DNA from: Natronorubrum aibiense
GTDB taxonomy: Archaea > Halobacteriota > Halobacteria > Halobacteriales > Natrialbaceae
Length of the DNA: 64,000 nucleotides
Direction of reading: 5' to 3'
Assembly: GCF_009392895.1 (NCBI RefSeq)
Contig: NZ_CP045488.1
Coordinates: 992,001 to 1,056,000 of the forward strand
In this document: positions 34,182 to 42,250 of the stretch, in pieces
How positions within the stretch are numbered: position 1 is the first letter of the stretch
Layout: each line of letters starts with the position of its first letter
Notes under the pieces: generated by a model
Database searches by the model: none
Seen by the model: the letters and a program-made list of their open reading frames with translations, nothing else
What the model was told of the DNA's origin: nothing
Program-made: the position numbers and the translations under genes

Positions 34182-34559
34182 TCAGCCGTGAAAGCGGTAC
34201 AGCGACGTCACGAACGGCAGTCGGTTGATCATCCAGATGGCGATCGGGAGGCCGATGATCGTCACCGCGAGCAGGGCAGCCAGGTTCGCCCAGAGAAAGC
34301 TGAGCCACCAGCCGACGAGGACGAAATACAGCGCTCGAGTCACGAGCGAGTGCTGGCCGCGAGCCAATTCGGGCTCGGTAAACGAACGTGGTTCGGCCAG
34401 CGTCAACACCGTCGGGACGAGGTTGATCAGCTTGATCCCGAGCGGAGCGAGGATGATGGTGACGTTCAGTGCCCACGCGAGGTTCACCACGACCGGCGTC
34501 GCTCACCAGCCGATGGCCAGAAACCAGAGCGCCCGCACCACCAGCGACCGTTGTGCCAT
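34182..34559 (-). pseudogene. YccF-family membrane protein gene with internal TGA
   Basis: From ATG 34559 the frame reads MAQRSLVVRALWFLAIGW, then TGA (34503-34505), then continues in frame as ATPVVVNLAWALNV to the end. YccF proteins contain two tandem repeats. The second, intact one here reads VTRALYFVLVGWWLSFLWANLAALL, so the stop replaces the second Trp of the first GWW (TGG to TGA). A 102-codon GTG-initiated remainder (34182-34490) is open. It may be a recent nonsense mutation, a sequencing error or a real truncation. The product would be an inner-membrane protein of unknown role. Confidence 0.8.
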
Positions 34560-34643
34560 AGTCGGAAAAAGCAGGATGCAGAGATAGGGGTGTCGAAACG
34601 GCGAACACAGCGTTTATGCACGTCTCGGCGGTACCCTCGAGCA

Positions 34644-35264
34644 ATGCACGTCATCGGAACAGTGGGGCTTCCCGGCAGCGGGAAAAGCGAAGCAGCTACC
34701 GTCGCACGCGAACACGGCATCCCGGTGGTGACGATGGGCGACGTCGTCCGTCAGGAGACGGCCGACCGTGGCCTCGATCCGACGAAAGACCACGGCAGCG
34801 TCGCCCAGGCACTGCGCGACGAAAACGGACCGACGGCGATCGCCGAGCGTTCACTGCCGATGATCGAAGATCGCCTCGAGAACTACGAGGCGGTCGTCGT
34901 CGACGGCATTCGCTCCGATGCCGAGGTCGATATCTTCGAGGAACGCTTCGGCGAGGCGTTTACGCTCGTCAGTATCGAAGCGCCGTTCGAGGTGCGTGCC
35001 GAGCGCATCGACGCCCGCGGCCGTGACGCAGGCGCAGACGACGGTGGCGAGGGGCTGGCGGCTCGCGACGAACGCGAGCGCAGTTTCGGGATGGACGACG
35101 CGATGGACCGCGCCGATGTCGTCGTCGAGAACACCGACTCGCTCGAGGCGTTTCACGACCGAATGCGAACGATCATCCGGGACGAAGCCGGACAGGCCGG
35201 CGACGAGGACGAATCGGAACCGACACCTGAATCCGAATCGAACACGGAAGTCAATCAGCCATGA
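34644..35264 (+). CDS. Dephospho-CoA kinase-like P-loop protein (UPF0200 type)
   Basis: 206 residues from ATG 34644. The P-loop is GTVGLPGSGKSEAA (residues 5-18); the DGIRSDAEVD segment carries the acidic strand-3 motif, and a lid region is rich in Arg/Asp. This family is the archaeal UPF0200/CoaE-like group, thought to phosphorylate a nucleotide-type substrate. The C-terminal 25 residues are an acidic, low-complexity tail. The stop overlaps the start of the next gene (ATGA), as in other archaea. Confidence 0.85.
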   Translation: MHVIGTVGLPGSGKSEAATVAREHGIPVVTMGDVVRQETADRGLDPTKDHGSVAQALRDENGPTAIAERSLPMIEDRLENYEAVVVDGIRSDAEVDIFEERFGEAFTLVSIEAPFEVRAERIDARGRDAGADDGGEGLAARDERERSFGMDDAMDRADVVVENTDSLEAFHDRMRTIIRDEAGQAGDEDESEPTPESESNTEVNQP

Positions 35265-35674
35265 CTGACATCTACCGCGTGGACGTCGAAATCACGGCAC
35301 CGGTCTACGATACGGAGGTCACGAGTCGCGTCGTCGACGCCGTCTCGAACATCTTTCCGAACGCCGACATCGAGGAGGAGTTCGGCGAGATCAGGGCCGA
35401 AGCCCACGCGATGGACCACTTTTCGGAGCTGTTGCACAAACAGGAGATCCTCGATACCGCCCGCGGCGAGTTCTTCGCCAATCGCGAGGGCGATCGCTTC
35501 TCGTTTGCCCTCAAAAAGCAAGCCGCGTTCGAGGATCGCGTGAACTTTTCGGTGGGTGAACCGGACGAGCTCGGCGAGATCAGCGTCCGCGTGCGCGTCG
35601 AAGAGCCGACCCTCGAAGAGTACATCGACCACATTGCCCCGCCGACGGAAGACGGCCGCCCGATCGAAGGTTGA
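35261..35674 (+). CDS. UPF0201-type RNA-binding-like protein (coaE operon protein)
   Basis: 137 residues, starting MTDIYRVDVEITAPVYDTEV. It belongs to the UPF0201 family, which is repeatedly encoded directly behind UPF0200 genes in archaea. Its fold resembles the L5/Alba-like alpha-beta type and contains the conserved FANREGDRFSFALKKQAAF segment. Function is unproven. Overlap of 4 nt with the preceding gene supports co-translation. Confidence 0.85.
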   Translation: MTDIYRVDVEITAPVYDTEVTSRVVDAVSNIFPNADIEEEFGEIRAEAHAMDHFSELLHKQEILDTARGEFFANREGDRFSFALKKQAAFEDRVNFSVGEPDELGEISVRVRVEEPTLEEYIDHIAPPTEDGRPIEG

Positions 35675-35801
35675 ACGTCCGACTCGAGCACTGTCGCTGT
35701 CGCGTCCGCACTGCCGTGTGTCGGAGTGACGCCGCCGATCGTGTCCCCGCACGCTCGGGCAGGGACAGGGATGATAGGGAGCCAACACGTACTGCGAGGC
35801 G

Positions 35802-36743
35802 ATGCACGAGTCACTTACTGCCTCGGAGATCATGGTCACCGACGTCGTCACCGCCTCGCCCGGCGCGAGTGCGACCGACGCTGCGAGACTGCTGCGCGAT
35901 GAACACGTCAGCTCGGTCGTCGTCGTTCGCGACGAGACCCCCGTCGGCATCGTCACAGAAGGTGACTTCGCCACCCAACTCTGCGAGCGATCCGACCTCG
36001 GCAGGACCAAACTGAGCGATGTGATGTCAAGCCCACTCGAGACGATTACACCTGAGACGGCCATCGTCGACGCGGTGGCACTCCTCCGGGCCGAAGGCAT
36101 CGAACACCTGCCGGTCGTCAGCGACGGTGGAGACGATGATTCAAGCACGCTCGTCGGGATCCTCACGACGACGGAGCTGTCCTACTACGTCCCGCATCTG
36201 GCCCACCAGACGGGGGGCCTCGAAGCCCGGAAGCCGCGACGGCAGGTTCGAACCGATACCCAGTACGAACGCGACGACTGGTCGTTCGAGTACCATGGCG
36301 AGGACGAGTCGACTGTCTCCGTCGGCGACGTCGCCGAGTTCTCGAAACCGATCTCCGACGACGACGTCGCGTCGTTCGCCGAGGTCACGGGCGACACGAA
36401 CCGCCTCCACTTGGACGACGCGTACGCCGCCGAAACTCGCTTTGGCCGACGGATCGTTCACGGCATCCTCGCGAACGGCCTGATCAGCGCCGCGCTGGCT
36501 CGACTCCCCGGGTTGACGATCTACCTCTCACAGGAGAGTAGCTTCCTCGCGCCGCTGTCGATCGGCGACCGCGTCACGGCCGTCTGTGAAGTTGTCGGCG
36601 ACCTCGGCGAGTCGAAGTACCGGATCGAGACGACCGTCGTCGACGGTGATGGAACGACAGTCCTCGAGGGCGATGCCGTCGTTCTCATCGACGAGTTGCC
36701 GCCGAAAGCGGCGCTCGAGGGGGACGCAGCGACGGCCGACTGA
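35802..36743 (+). CDS. CBS-domain pair fused to a MaoC-like (R)-hydratase domain
   Basis: 313 residues. Residues 1-135 are two CBS motifs (IMVTDVVTASPGASATDAARLL; VMSSPLETITPETAIVDAVALL) that typically bind adenosyl nucleotides. After a basic linker (EARKPRRQVRTD), residues 170-300 form a hot-dog MaoC hydratase with FAEVTGDTNRLHLDDAYA and RIVHGILANGLI, keeping the Asp/His hydratase dyad. MaoC enzymes hydrate enoyl-CoA to (R)-3-hydroxyacyl-CoA. The fusion suggests nucleotide- or energy-state control of that step. It has no evident operon partner. Confidence 0.88.
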   Translation: MHESLTASEIMVTDVVTASPGASATDAARLLRDEHVSSVVVVRDETPVGIVTEGDFATQLCERSDLGRTKLSDVMSSPLETITPETAIVDAVALLRAEGIEHLPVVSDGGDDDSSTLVGILTTTELSYYVPHLAHQTGGLEARKPRRQVRTDTQYERDDWSFEYHGEDESTVSVGDVAEFSKPISDDDVASFAEVTGDTNRLHLDDAYAAETRFGRRIVHGILANGLISAALARLPGLTIYLSQESSFLAPLSIGDRVTAVCEVVGDLGESKYRIETTVVDGDGTTVLEGDAVVLIDELPPKAALEGDAATAD

Positions 36744-36782
36744 CCGAGGTGGGACGCTCGCGTCCCCACGGGTGTATCGATG

Positions 36783-37757
36783 CTACTGTGAGCAGTCCCG
36801 CGCGGCTTCGAGTGCCCGTTTGCCGTCCTGCTGGCGCTGTTCTGCGGTGATCGGATCGCCGGCGTCCGCCGCAGCGGCCCCGTCCTCGAACGCTGCCGCC
36901 ACGGTCTCCAAGTGGTCGCTCTGGCAACTCGCCGTCTCGAAGTATGAGACGAGACCGCTCGGCGGGTTCTCGTCTCCCTCGAAGGTCGTCGTCGCCGCCT
37001 CGAACGCCGCTTTGGCGTCGGCGAACGTCGTCTGTGCCTGCTCGTAGTTCTCGTCGTCGACGGCGGTCTGTCCCTGTTCGAGGGCCTCGTAGCCCGCGAG
37101 CATCGCTTCGAAGCCGTCGCCAAGTGTCGAAAGCGAGTCCACGACGTTCTCGAGCGTCGAGATTCCGTCCTCGAGATCCGCATAGTCGATCCGTGCAAGG
37201 TCCTCGAACCGGTCTTCCTCGAGCGTCTCGAAGTCGGCTACGACCTCGTCGTGTCGCGTCTGTGCATCCTCGAGCGTCGCCGTTCGGGTCTCGAGGGTGT
37301 CGGTTGCATTCTCGAGATCGCCGTCTTCGTCGATCGCTGCCGAGATCGTGTCGACGGCGTCGCTGAGCGTCTCGTCCGTGACCGTGTCGGTCACGACGAC
37401 CAGCCCCTCGAGGACGTCAGCGTACGTCCGCAGGTCCTCGACGTCGGCCTGCCGGTCATCGTCCAGTTCGGCCGCGGCGGTCTCGAGGTGGTCGCGGGCG
37501 TCGTCGATCAGGTCGGTTGGCACCGCGGGATCGAAGTCGATCGATTCCGGGTCGTCGATGGAGTCGTCGACCCGCAACGCGAGCGCTGCCTCGTTTAACT
37601 TCCCCGTCGCGCGGTCGAGTGCTCTCTCGCCGGCTCGGTCGGCGACCTCACTGCCCGTGTCGTCATCACTGTCGGTGAGATCGCCGAGACATCCCGCGAG
37701 CGTGGTCACCGCGCCGGCACTGACGCCGGCACGCATGAGATACTGTCGACGGTGCAT
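36783..37757 (-). CDS. Tat lipoprotein with predominantly helical, coiled-coil-like body
   Basis: 324 residues. The signal is MHRRQYLMRAGVSAG with lipobox LAGCLGD, so it is a Tat-exported lipoprotein. The mature part is nearly all acidic amphipathic helices with many Leu/Ala heptads (for example DTLETRTATLEDAQTRHDEV, DLEDGISTLENVVDSL). Two Cys near the C-terminus (ETASCQS, ARDCSQ) might form a disulfide. No known catalytic motif. It is convergent with the CBS-MaoC gene, 39 bp apart. Confidence 0.75.
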   Translation of the reverse strand: MHRRQYLMRAGVSAGAVTTLAGCLGDLTDSDDDTGSEVADRAGERALDRATGKLNEAALALRVDDSIDDPESIDFDPAVPTDLIDDARDHLETAAAELDDDRQADVEDLRTYADVLEGLVVVTDTVTDETLSDAVDTISAAIDEDGDLENATDTLETRTATLEDAQTRHDEVVADFETLEEDRFEDLARIDYADLEDGISTLENVVDSLSTLGDGFEAMLAGYEALEQGQTAVDDENYEQAQTTFADAKAAFEAATTTFEGDENPPSGLVSYFETASCQSDHLETVAAAFEDGAAAADAGDPITAEQRQQDGKRALEAARDCSQ

Positions 37758-37853
37758 CGTTACTCGATCATACGTCTAGAAACGTATGAACGTAGTGGCA
37801 CGCCCGGAGCGCACGGAGATCGATACTCGGTCGGAGAATAGGAAAGAGCGGTC

Positions 37854-39239
37854 TCAGAACGGGCCCATGCCGCCCATGCCGCCACCGCCGCCTTGCTGTT
37901 GCATCTGTTTCATCATGCGCTGCATCTCTTTTTCCGAGCCCATGCCCTGGAACTGCTTGATCGTCTTCTCCATCATCTTGTACTGCTGGAGCAGTTCCCG
38001 GACTTTCTCCTCACTGGTGCCCGAGCCGCGGGCGATGCGTTCGATCTGGCTCGCACCGATGGCTTTCGGATACTCTTTTTCGGCGTCGGTCATCGAGTCC
38101 ATGATGACGCTGAAGGTGCGCATCCGCTCCTGGGTGACATCCATCGCGTCGTCGGGGAGCTGGTCTTTGATCCCGCCACCGAAGCCGGGGATCATGTCCA
38201 TGACCTGATCGAGCGGCCCCATGTTGTTCATCGCCTCCATCTGCTTTTGCATGTCATTGAGGGTGAACTGGCCCGAAAGCATGTCCTCGGGCTCCCAGTC
38301 GTCGTCTTCGACTTGGGTCTGCTCCATCGCGCGCTCGACGCGCTCTGCGAGCTGGCCGAGGTCGCCCATGCCGAGCAGCCGCGAGATGAAGCCGTCGGGC
38401 TCGAAGCGCTCGATGTCCTGGACCTCCTCGCCGGTCCCGAGAAACGCGATCGACGAATCGGTCTGGTCGACTGCCGTCAGCGCGCCACCACCTTTCGCCG
38501 TCCCGTCTAGTTTCGTGATGACGACGCCGTCGATGCCGATCGACTCGTCGAACTGCTGGGCCTGCTCTTTCGCGCCCTGTCCGATCGCCGCGTCCAGCAC
38601 GAGCAGCGAGGTGTCTGGCTCGACGACGTCCTCAATCTGCTCGATCTCGTCGATCAGGTCCTCCTCGAGCGCGTGGCGACCCGCCGTGTCCACGATGTGG
38701 ACGTCGGCTTCGCTGGTTGCCTCGAGTCCCTTGCGGGCGATTTCGACGGGGTCCTCGCTGTCGGGGTTGCCGTAGTAGTCGACCTCGGCGCGGCCGGCCA
38801 TCTCCTGGGCCTGCTCGTAGGCACCGGGTCGGAACGTGTCCGTCTGGATCACGGCGGGACGAAGCCCCTTCGTCGAGAACCACCAGGCCATCTTCGCGGC
38901 GGAGGTCGTCTTCCCCGACCCCTGCAGGCCGGCAAGCAGGATCGTCTGTTCCTCGAGTGGCAACTCGGTCGACTCGCCGATAAGGGCGACCAGTTCCTCG
39001 TAGACGATCCGGAGGACGAAATCCCGCGCCGGCGTGCCGGCTGGCGGCTCTTCTTCGAGTGCGCGTTCTTTGATGTTGTCCGACAGCTCCATCACGAGCG
39101 AGACGTCGACGTCGGCGGAAAGCAAGGAGCGCTGAATCTCCTTGACGATCTCCTCGATGTCTTCCTCGCTGATGCGTGACTTCCCGCGAAGTTTATCTAA
39201 AGTGCCCCGCAGAGAACTGCCGAGATCGTCGAGTACCAT
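37854..39239 (-). CDS. ffh: Signal recognition particle protein SRP54/Ffh
   Basis: 461 residues. The N domain is followed by the G domain with G1 [14 protein letters not shown]3 [13 protein letters not shown]4 [13 protein letters not shown] and the [12 protein letters not shown] closing loop. The C-terminal M domain is methionine-rich ([16 protein letters not shown]) and ends in a Gly-rich [15 protein letters not shown] tail. It binds 7S RNA and signal sequences and docks with FtsY, whose gene lies at the end of this window. A TATA-like CCTTTAAC lies about 28 nt upstream of the ATG. Confidence 0.97.
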   Translation of the reverse strand: MVLDDLGSSLRGTLDKLRGKSRISEEDIEEIVKEIQRSLLSADVDVSLVMELSDNIKERALEEEPPAGTPARDFVLRIVYEELVALIGESTELPLEEQTILLAGLQGSGKTTSAAKMAWWFSTKGLRPAVIQTDTFRPGAYEQAQEMAGRAEVDYYGNPDSEDPVEIARKGLEATSEADVHIVDTAGRHALEEDLIDEIEQIEDVVEPDTSLLVLDAAIGQGAKEQAQQFDESIGIDGVVITKLDGTAKGGGALTAVDQTDSSIAFLGTGEEVQDIERFEPDGFISRLLGMGDLGQLAERVERAMEQTQVEDDDWEPEDMLSGQFTLNDMQKQMEAMNNMGPLDQVMDMIPGFGGGIKDQLPDDAMDVTQERMRTFSVIMDSMTDAEKEYPKAIGASQIERIARGSGTSEEKVRELLQQYKMMEKTIKQFQGMGSEKEMQRMMKQMQQQGGGGGMGGMGPF

Positions 39240-39362
39240 TTGCTCGATGTACGGGACGACGTCGTTAAAGGCTTTTTCTACTGTTCACTTCGCTCCACGG
39301 CGCGAGGCGCCACCCGGGACAGCGCCGGAGCGTATTTCAACCGACCGTGACAACGTTTCCGT

Positions 39363-39584
39363 ATGACCGCCGATGCGGACGTCGATCCGAGCGAGTACGA
39401 CGCACTCGCGGACGCAGACGTGACGATGCGCGAAAACGACCACGGCCTCCACATCGCCGACGACGAAGTCACCGGCGTCTCGAGTCAGGGACAGACCCCC
39501 GAAGAGGCCCTTGCAAATCTCGCCGCCGCAGTCGAATCCTACACCGAGGCGACCGACGACGATCCGGGCGACGACTGGCTCTGA
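39363..39584 (+). CDS. Orphan HicB-like antitoxin-fold protein
   Basis: 73 residues with the HicB partial RNase-H-like strand-helix pattern: VTMRENDHGLHIADDEVTGVSSQGQTPEEALANLAAAVESY. No HicA toxin gene (short double-stranded RNA-binding-like ORF) is found on either side, so it is solitary. Such solo HicB proteins are common in haloarchaea. It is divergent from ffh. Its TGA is followed after one base by repeat copy C. Confidence 0.75.
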   Translation: MTADADVDPSEYDALADADVTMRENDHGLHIADDEVTGVSSQGQTPEEALANLAAAVESYTEATDDDPGDDWL

Positions 39585-39585
39585 G

Positions 39586-39662
39586 ACGGTCTCCTGTAGT
39601 CACGTGCCGCCAATCGTCGATCCCGTTCTGTCGATCAGCGGTACACAGTTACAGCAGTCCGT
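39586..39662 (+). repeat. Stop-codon-abutting double-stem repeat, copy C (after hicB)
   Basis: 77 bp starting one nucleotide after the hicB TGA. The outer stem is ACGGTCTCCTGTA (39586-39598) with TACAGCAGTCCGT (39650-39662). The inner CCGC...GCGG stem carries an ATCG/CGAT core. Its 3-prime half is nearly identical to copy A (GGTACACAGTTACAGCA). Confidence 0.8.
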
Positions 39663-39682
39663 CTGAGCAGTCACCGAGTCGC

Positions 39683-40483
39683 TCACTTCGCGACCGGCCC
39701 CGTCTCGACCTCGCCGTCGCGTGCCAGCCACTCCGTCAGACTCCCCTCGTAGAACGCGACGTTCTCGTAGCCGAGTGCCCGGAGCACGACGTAGGTGTGG
39801 CTGATCCGCCGAGCGGTGTTGCAGTAGAGGACGATTTCGCGGTCGGGCGTGATGCCGGTCGACTCGAGGACGGCCTCAAGTTCGGACTCGGGTTTCAGCC
39901 CGCGCGTCTCGTCGTCGACGGCCTCCCGCCAGTCGAACCGAACCGCACCCGGAATCCGGGCCTCCTCGAACTCGTCTCGATCGCGCGTGTCGACGAACAG
40001 CGCGCCGCGCTCGAGGGCGTCCGCGACGGCGTCGAAGCCGATCAGTGGACTCTCTTCGGGGGAGAGCGGGTCGGGGTCGTAGCTCGTCGGTTCGATCTCG
40101 GGGACGGCGCTCGTCGTCTCGCGGTCGCGGTTCCAGGCGCTGTAGTCGCCGTCGAGCAGGCGCACGTCGTCGTGGCCGTACTCGAGGGCCGTCAGCACGA
40201 AGCGGGCAGCGAAGACGCCGTGAGTGTCGTCGTAGGCGACGATGGTGTCGTCGGGAGCGATTCCGGCATCCGAGAGCAGTGCTGCGAAGGCATCAGCACC
40301 GGGAAGGGTCCCGCGATCGACGTCAGAATCGTCGCGATAGCTGTCGAAGGGAATACTTACAGCACCGGGAAGGTGTCCGATACCGTCGTACTCCCAGGCG
40401 TCTCTGACGTCGACGAGACGTATCTGTGGGTCCTCGAGGTGCGTCGCAAGCCAGTCGGGGGAAACGACGACGGATTCGTCCAT
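39683..40483 (-). CDS. Tandem-rhodanese sulfurtransferase
   Basis: 266 residues from ATG 40483; the frame continues open upstream but over the neighbouring gene. Two rhodanese modules: the first has a dead loop (VAYDDTHGVFAAR, no Cys), the second holds the persulfide-forming Cys in VLYCNTARRISH. It transfers sulfane sulfur from thiosulfate or mercaptopyruvate to an acceptor. Divergent from a second rhodanese gene, 273 bp away. That gap shows no other gene. Confidence 0.92.
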   Translation of the reverse strand: MDESVVVSPDWLATHLEDPQIRLVDVRDAWEYDGIGHLPGAVSIPFDSYRDDSDVDRGTLPGADAFAALLSDAGIAPDDTIVAYDDTHGVFAARFVLTALEYGHDDVRLLDGDYSAWNRDRETTSAVPEIEPTSYDPDPLSPEESPLIGFDAVADALERGALFVDTRDRDEFEEARIPGAVRFDWREAVDDETRGLKPESELEAVLESTGITPDREIVLYCNTARRISHTYVVLRALGYENVAFYEGSLTEWLARDGEVETGPVAK

Positions 40484-40756
40484 CGAGTGACCGTTCCGGA
40501 GCGACCCCCGAGAACACACCGATCCCGGCACCACTCCCCTCGGTACCGAGATTGCGGCAGTAATTTCCGTTTCGGTGGAACGCGTGCCCCGAGTGATCGG
40601 TGATAAGACGGGGAATGCTCCGACAGACGAGTTCGGACGGGGCTCGTGCCACCGTCGACGACGGAAAGTAGCGGCAACAGTCTCCGGGACGGTCGACCGG
40701 CGTCCGAATTGTCCGGTTGAGATGGCCCTATGACCCTGCCACCCTTCGGACCGTGT

Positions 40757-41620
40757 ATGGCAACCGACTACGCCAACGACGTACTCGTCACCGCCGATTG
40801 GGTCGAGGACCGTCTCGAGGAGTTCCAGAGCGACGATTCCACCTATCGACTCGTCGAGGTCGACGTCGACACCGAAGCCTACGACGAAGAGCACGCTCCC
40901 GGCGCGATCGGGTTCAACTGGGAGACTCAGCTGCAAGACCAGACGCGCCGCGACGTCCTCGAAAAAGATGAGTTCGAAGACCTGCTCGGCAGCCACGGCA
41001 TCAGTGAGGACTCGACGGTCGTCCTCTACGGTGACAACGCGAACTGGTTCGCCGCCTACACCTACTGGCAGTTCAAGTACTACGGCCACGAGGAGGTCTA
41101 CCTGCTCGACGGTGGCCGCGAGTACTGGCTCGAGAACGACTACCCAACCACCGAAGAGGTGCCAGAGTTCTCGGCTGTCGAGTACGACGCCGCCGGTCCA
41201 CGCGAGAGCATTCGTGCCTACCGCGAGGACGTCGAAAACGCGATCGAGCGTGGCGTTCCGCTCGTCGACGTTCGGTCGCCCGAGGAGTTCACCGGTGAGA
41301 TTCTCGCCCCGCCAGGCCTCAAAGAGACCGCCCAGCGCGGCGGCCACGTCCCCGGCGCGCGAAACATCTCGTGGGCTGCCGTGACGGACGACGACGGCAC
41401 CTTCAAATCGCGTGAGGACCTCGAGGAGCTCTACGCCGAGGAAGGCATCGACGGCAACGAGTCGATCGTCGCCTACTGCCGTATCGGCGAGCGCTCGTCG
41501 GTCGCCTGGTTCGCCCTGCACGAACTGCTCGGCTACGAGGATGCCGTCAACTACGACGGCTCCTGGACCGAGTGGGGCAACCTCGTCAACGCGCCGATCG
41601 AGAAGGGCGAGGCGGAGTGA
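40757..41620 (+). CDS. Thiosulfate sulfurtransferase (tandem rhodanese)
   Basis: 287 residues from ATG 40757. The N-terminal module has VVLYGDNANWFAAYTYW (no catalytic Cys). The C-terminal module has the active-site loop AYCRIGERSS, which matches the CRxGxR/T thiosulfate-specific type. FNWETQLQDQ and GGHVPGARNISW are family segments. It is a better thiosulfate sulfurtransferase candidate than its divergent paralogue. Confidence 0.93.
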   Translation: MATDYANDVLVTADWVEDRLEEFQSDDSTYRLVEVDVDTEAYDEEHAPGAIGFNWETQLQDQTRRDVLEKDEFEDLLGSHGISEDSTVVLYGDNANWFAAYTYWQFKYYGHEEVYLLDGGREYWLENDYPTTEEVPEFSAVEYDAAGPRESIRAYREDVENAIERGVPLVDVRSPEEFTGEILAPPGLKETAQRGGHVPGARNISWAAVTDDDGTFKSREDLEELYAEEGIDGNESIVAYCRIGERSSVAWFALHELLGYEDAVNYDGSWTEWGNLVNAPIEKGEAE

Positions 41621-41747
41621 GCATAGCGAACGAGGCCTCGTAGCCACGAAACGACTGAGCGGCGAGCCGTAACCGCAGTACGTGCCATCTCTTTTCGTTT
41701 TCGGAGCGTCGTACTCGATCGATCCCGTCGAGTATCGTCTGAACTGG

Positions 41748-42185
41748 CTACTTTGAGAAGATCGTATCGGCCGTCGCCGCGCCGACGATGCTGAACACCG
41801 AACCGACACTGATAGCGTTGAACGTGATTCGCAGTCCCTCGACGCTCAGCGGTTCGATGTCGAGAAATGTATCGGGTGCGTCGAACAGCATCGCGAGGAT
41901 GAGCACCGACCCAAACGAAACGCACAGCAGCGAGATAAATCTCGCAGGAACGCCAGCGATTTCCTGTTCGACGTCGATGTCTCGAGTCGTGTCGGCCTTA
42001 TAGAGCGCGGCGTAACCGATTCCGGCGACGACACAGATCGTCGCCAGTGCATGGAAGATGGTCATGTCCGCTGCGAGGACCCAGACCTCTTCGGTGACGA
42101 CGAACGGCCCCGCAAGCAGGAAGCCACCGACGATCTGCTGTGCGGAGTCGGCCAGTCGAAACCGGTTCGGGCGACGAAATTTCAT
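41748..42185 (-). CDS. DUF2391-like four-span membrane protein
   Basis: 145 residues from ATG 42185 (two further ATGs up to 42212). After a basic N-terminus (MKFRRPNRFRLADS) come about four membrane helices, including VVGGFLLAGPFVVTEEVWVLAADM-like and AISVGSVFSIVGAATADTIF. The QIVGGFLLAGPFVVTEEVW motif is what I associate with the DUF2391 family. Function unknown. Confidence 0.75.
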   Translation of the reverse strand: MKFRRPNRFRLADSAQQIVGGFLLAGPFVVTEEVWVLAADMTIFHALATICVVAGIGYAALYKADTTRDIDVEQEIAGVPARFISLLCVSFGSVLILAMLFDAPDTFLDIEPLSVEGLRITFNAISVGSVFSIVGAATADTIFSK

Positions 42186-42250
42186 GCCGACGGCTATCCA
42201 CTCAGCCATCAAATAACGACCGGTACTGTCAGTGATGGCGGCGAACGACG

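Noticed and set aside
34126-34644. 172-codon minus-strand frame overlapping tRNA-Arg and yccF
   Set aside because: Reads through the tRNA gene in antisense and lies in another frame than the YccF homology.
39585-39682. HicA toxin next to the HicB-like gene
   Set aside because: The interval is occupied by the repeat element and contains no suitable ORF.
40484-41809. Upstream extension of the first rhodanese frame
   Set aside because: Runs antisense through the second rhodanese gene; no homology before ATG 40483.
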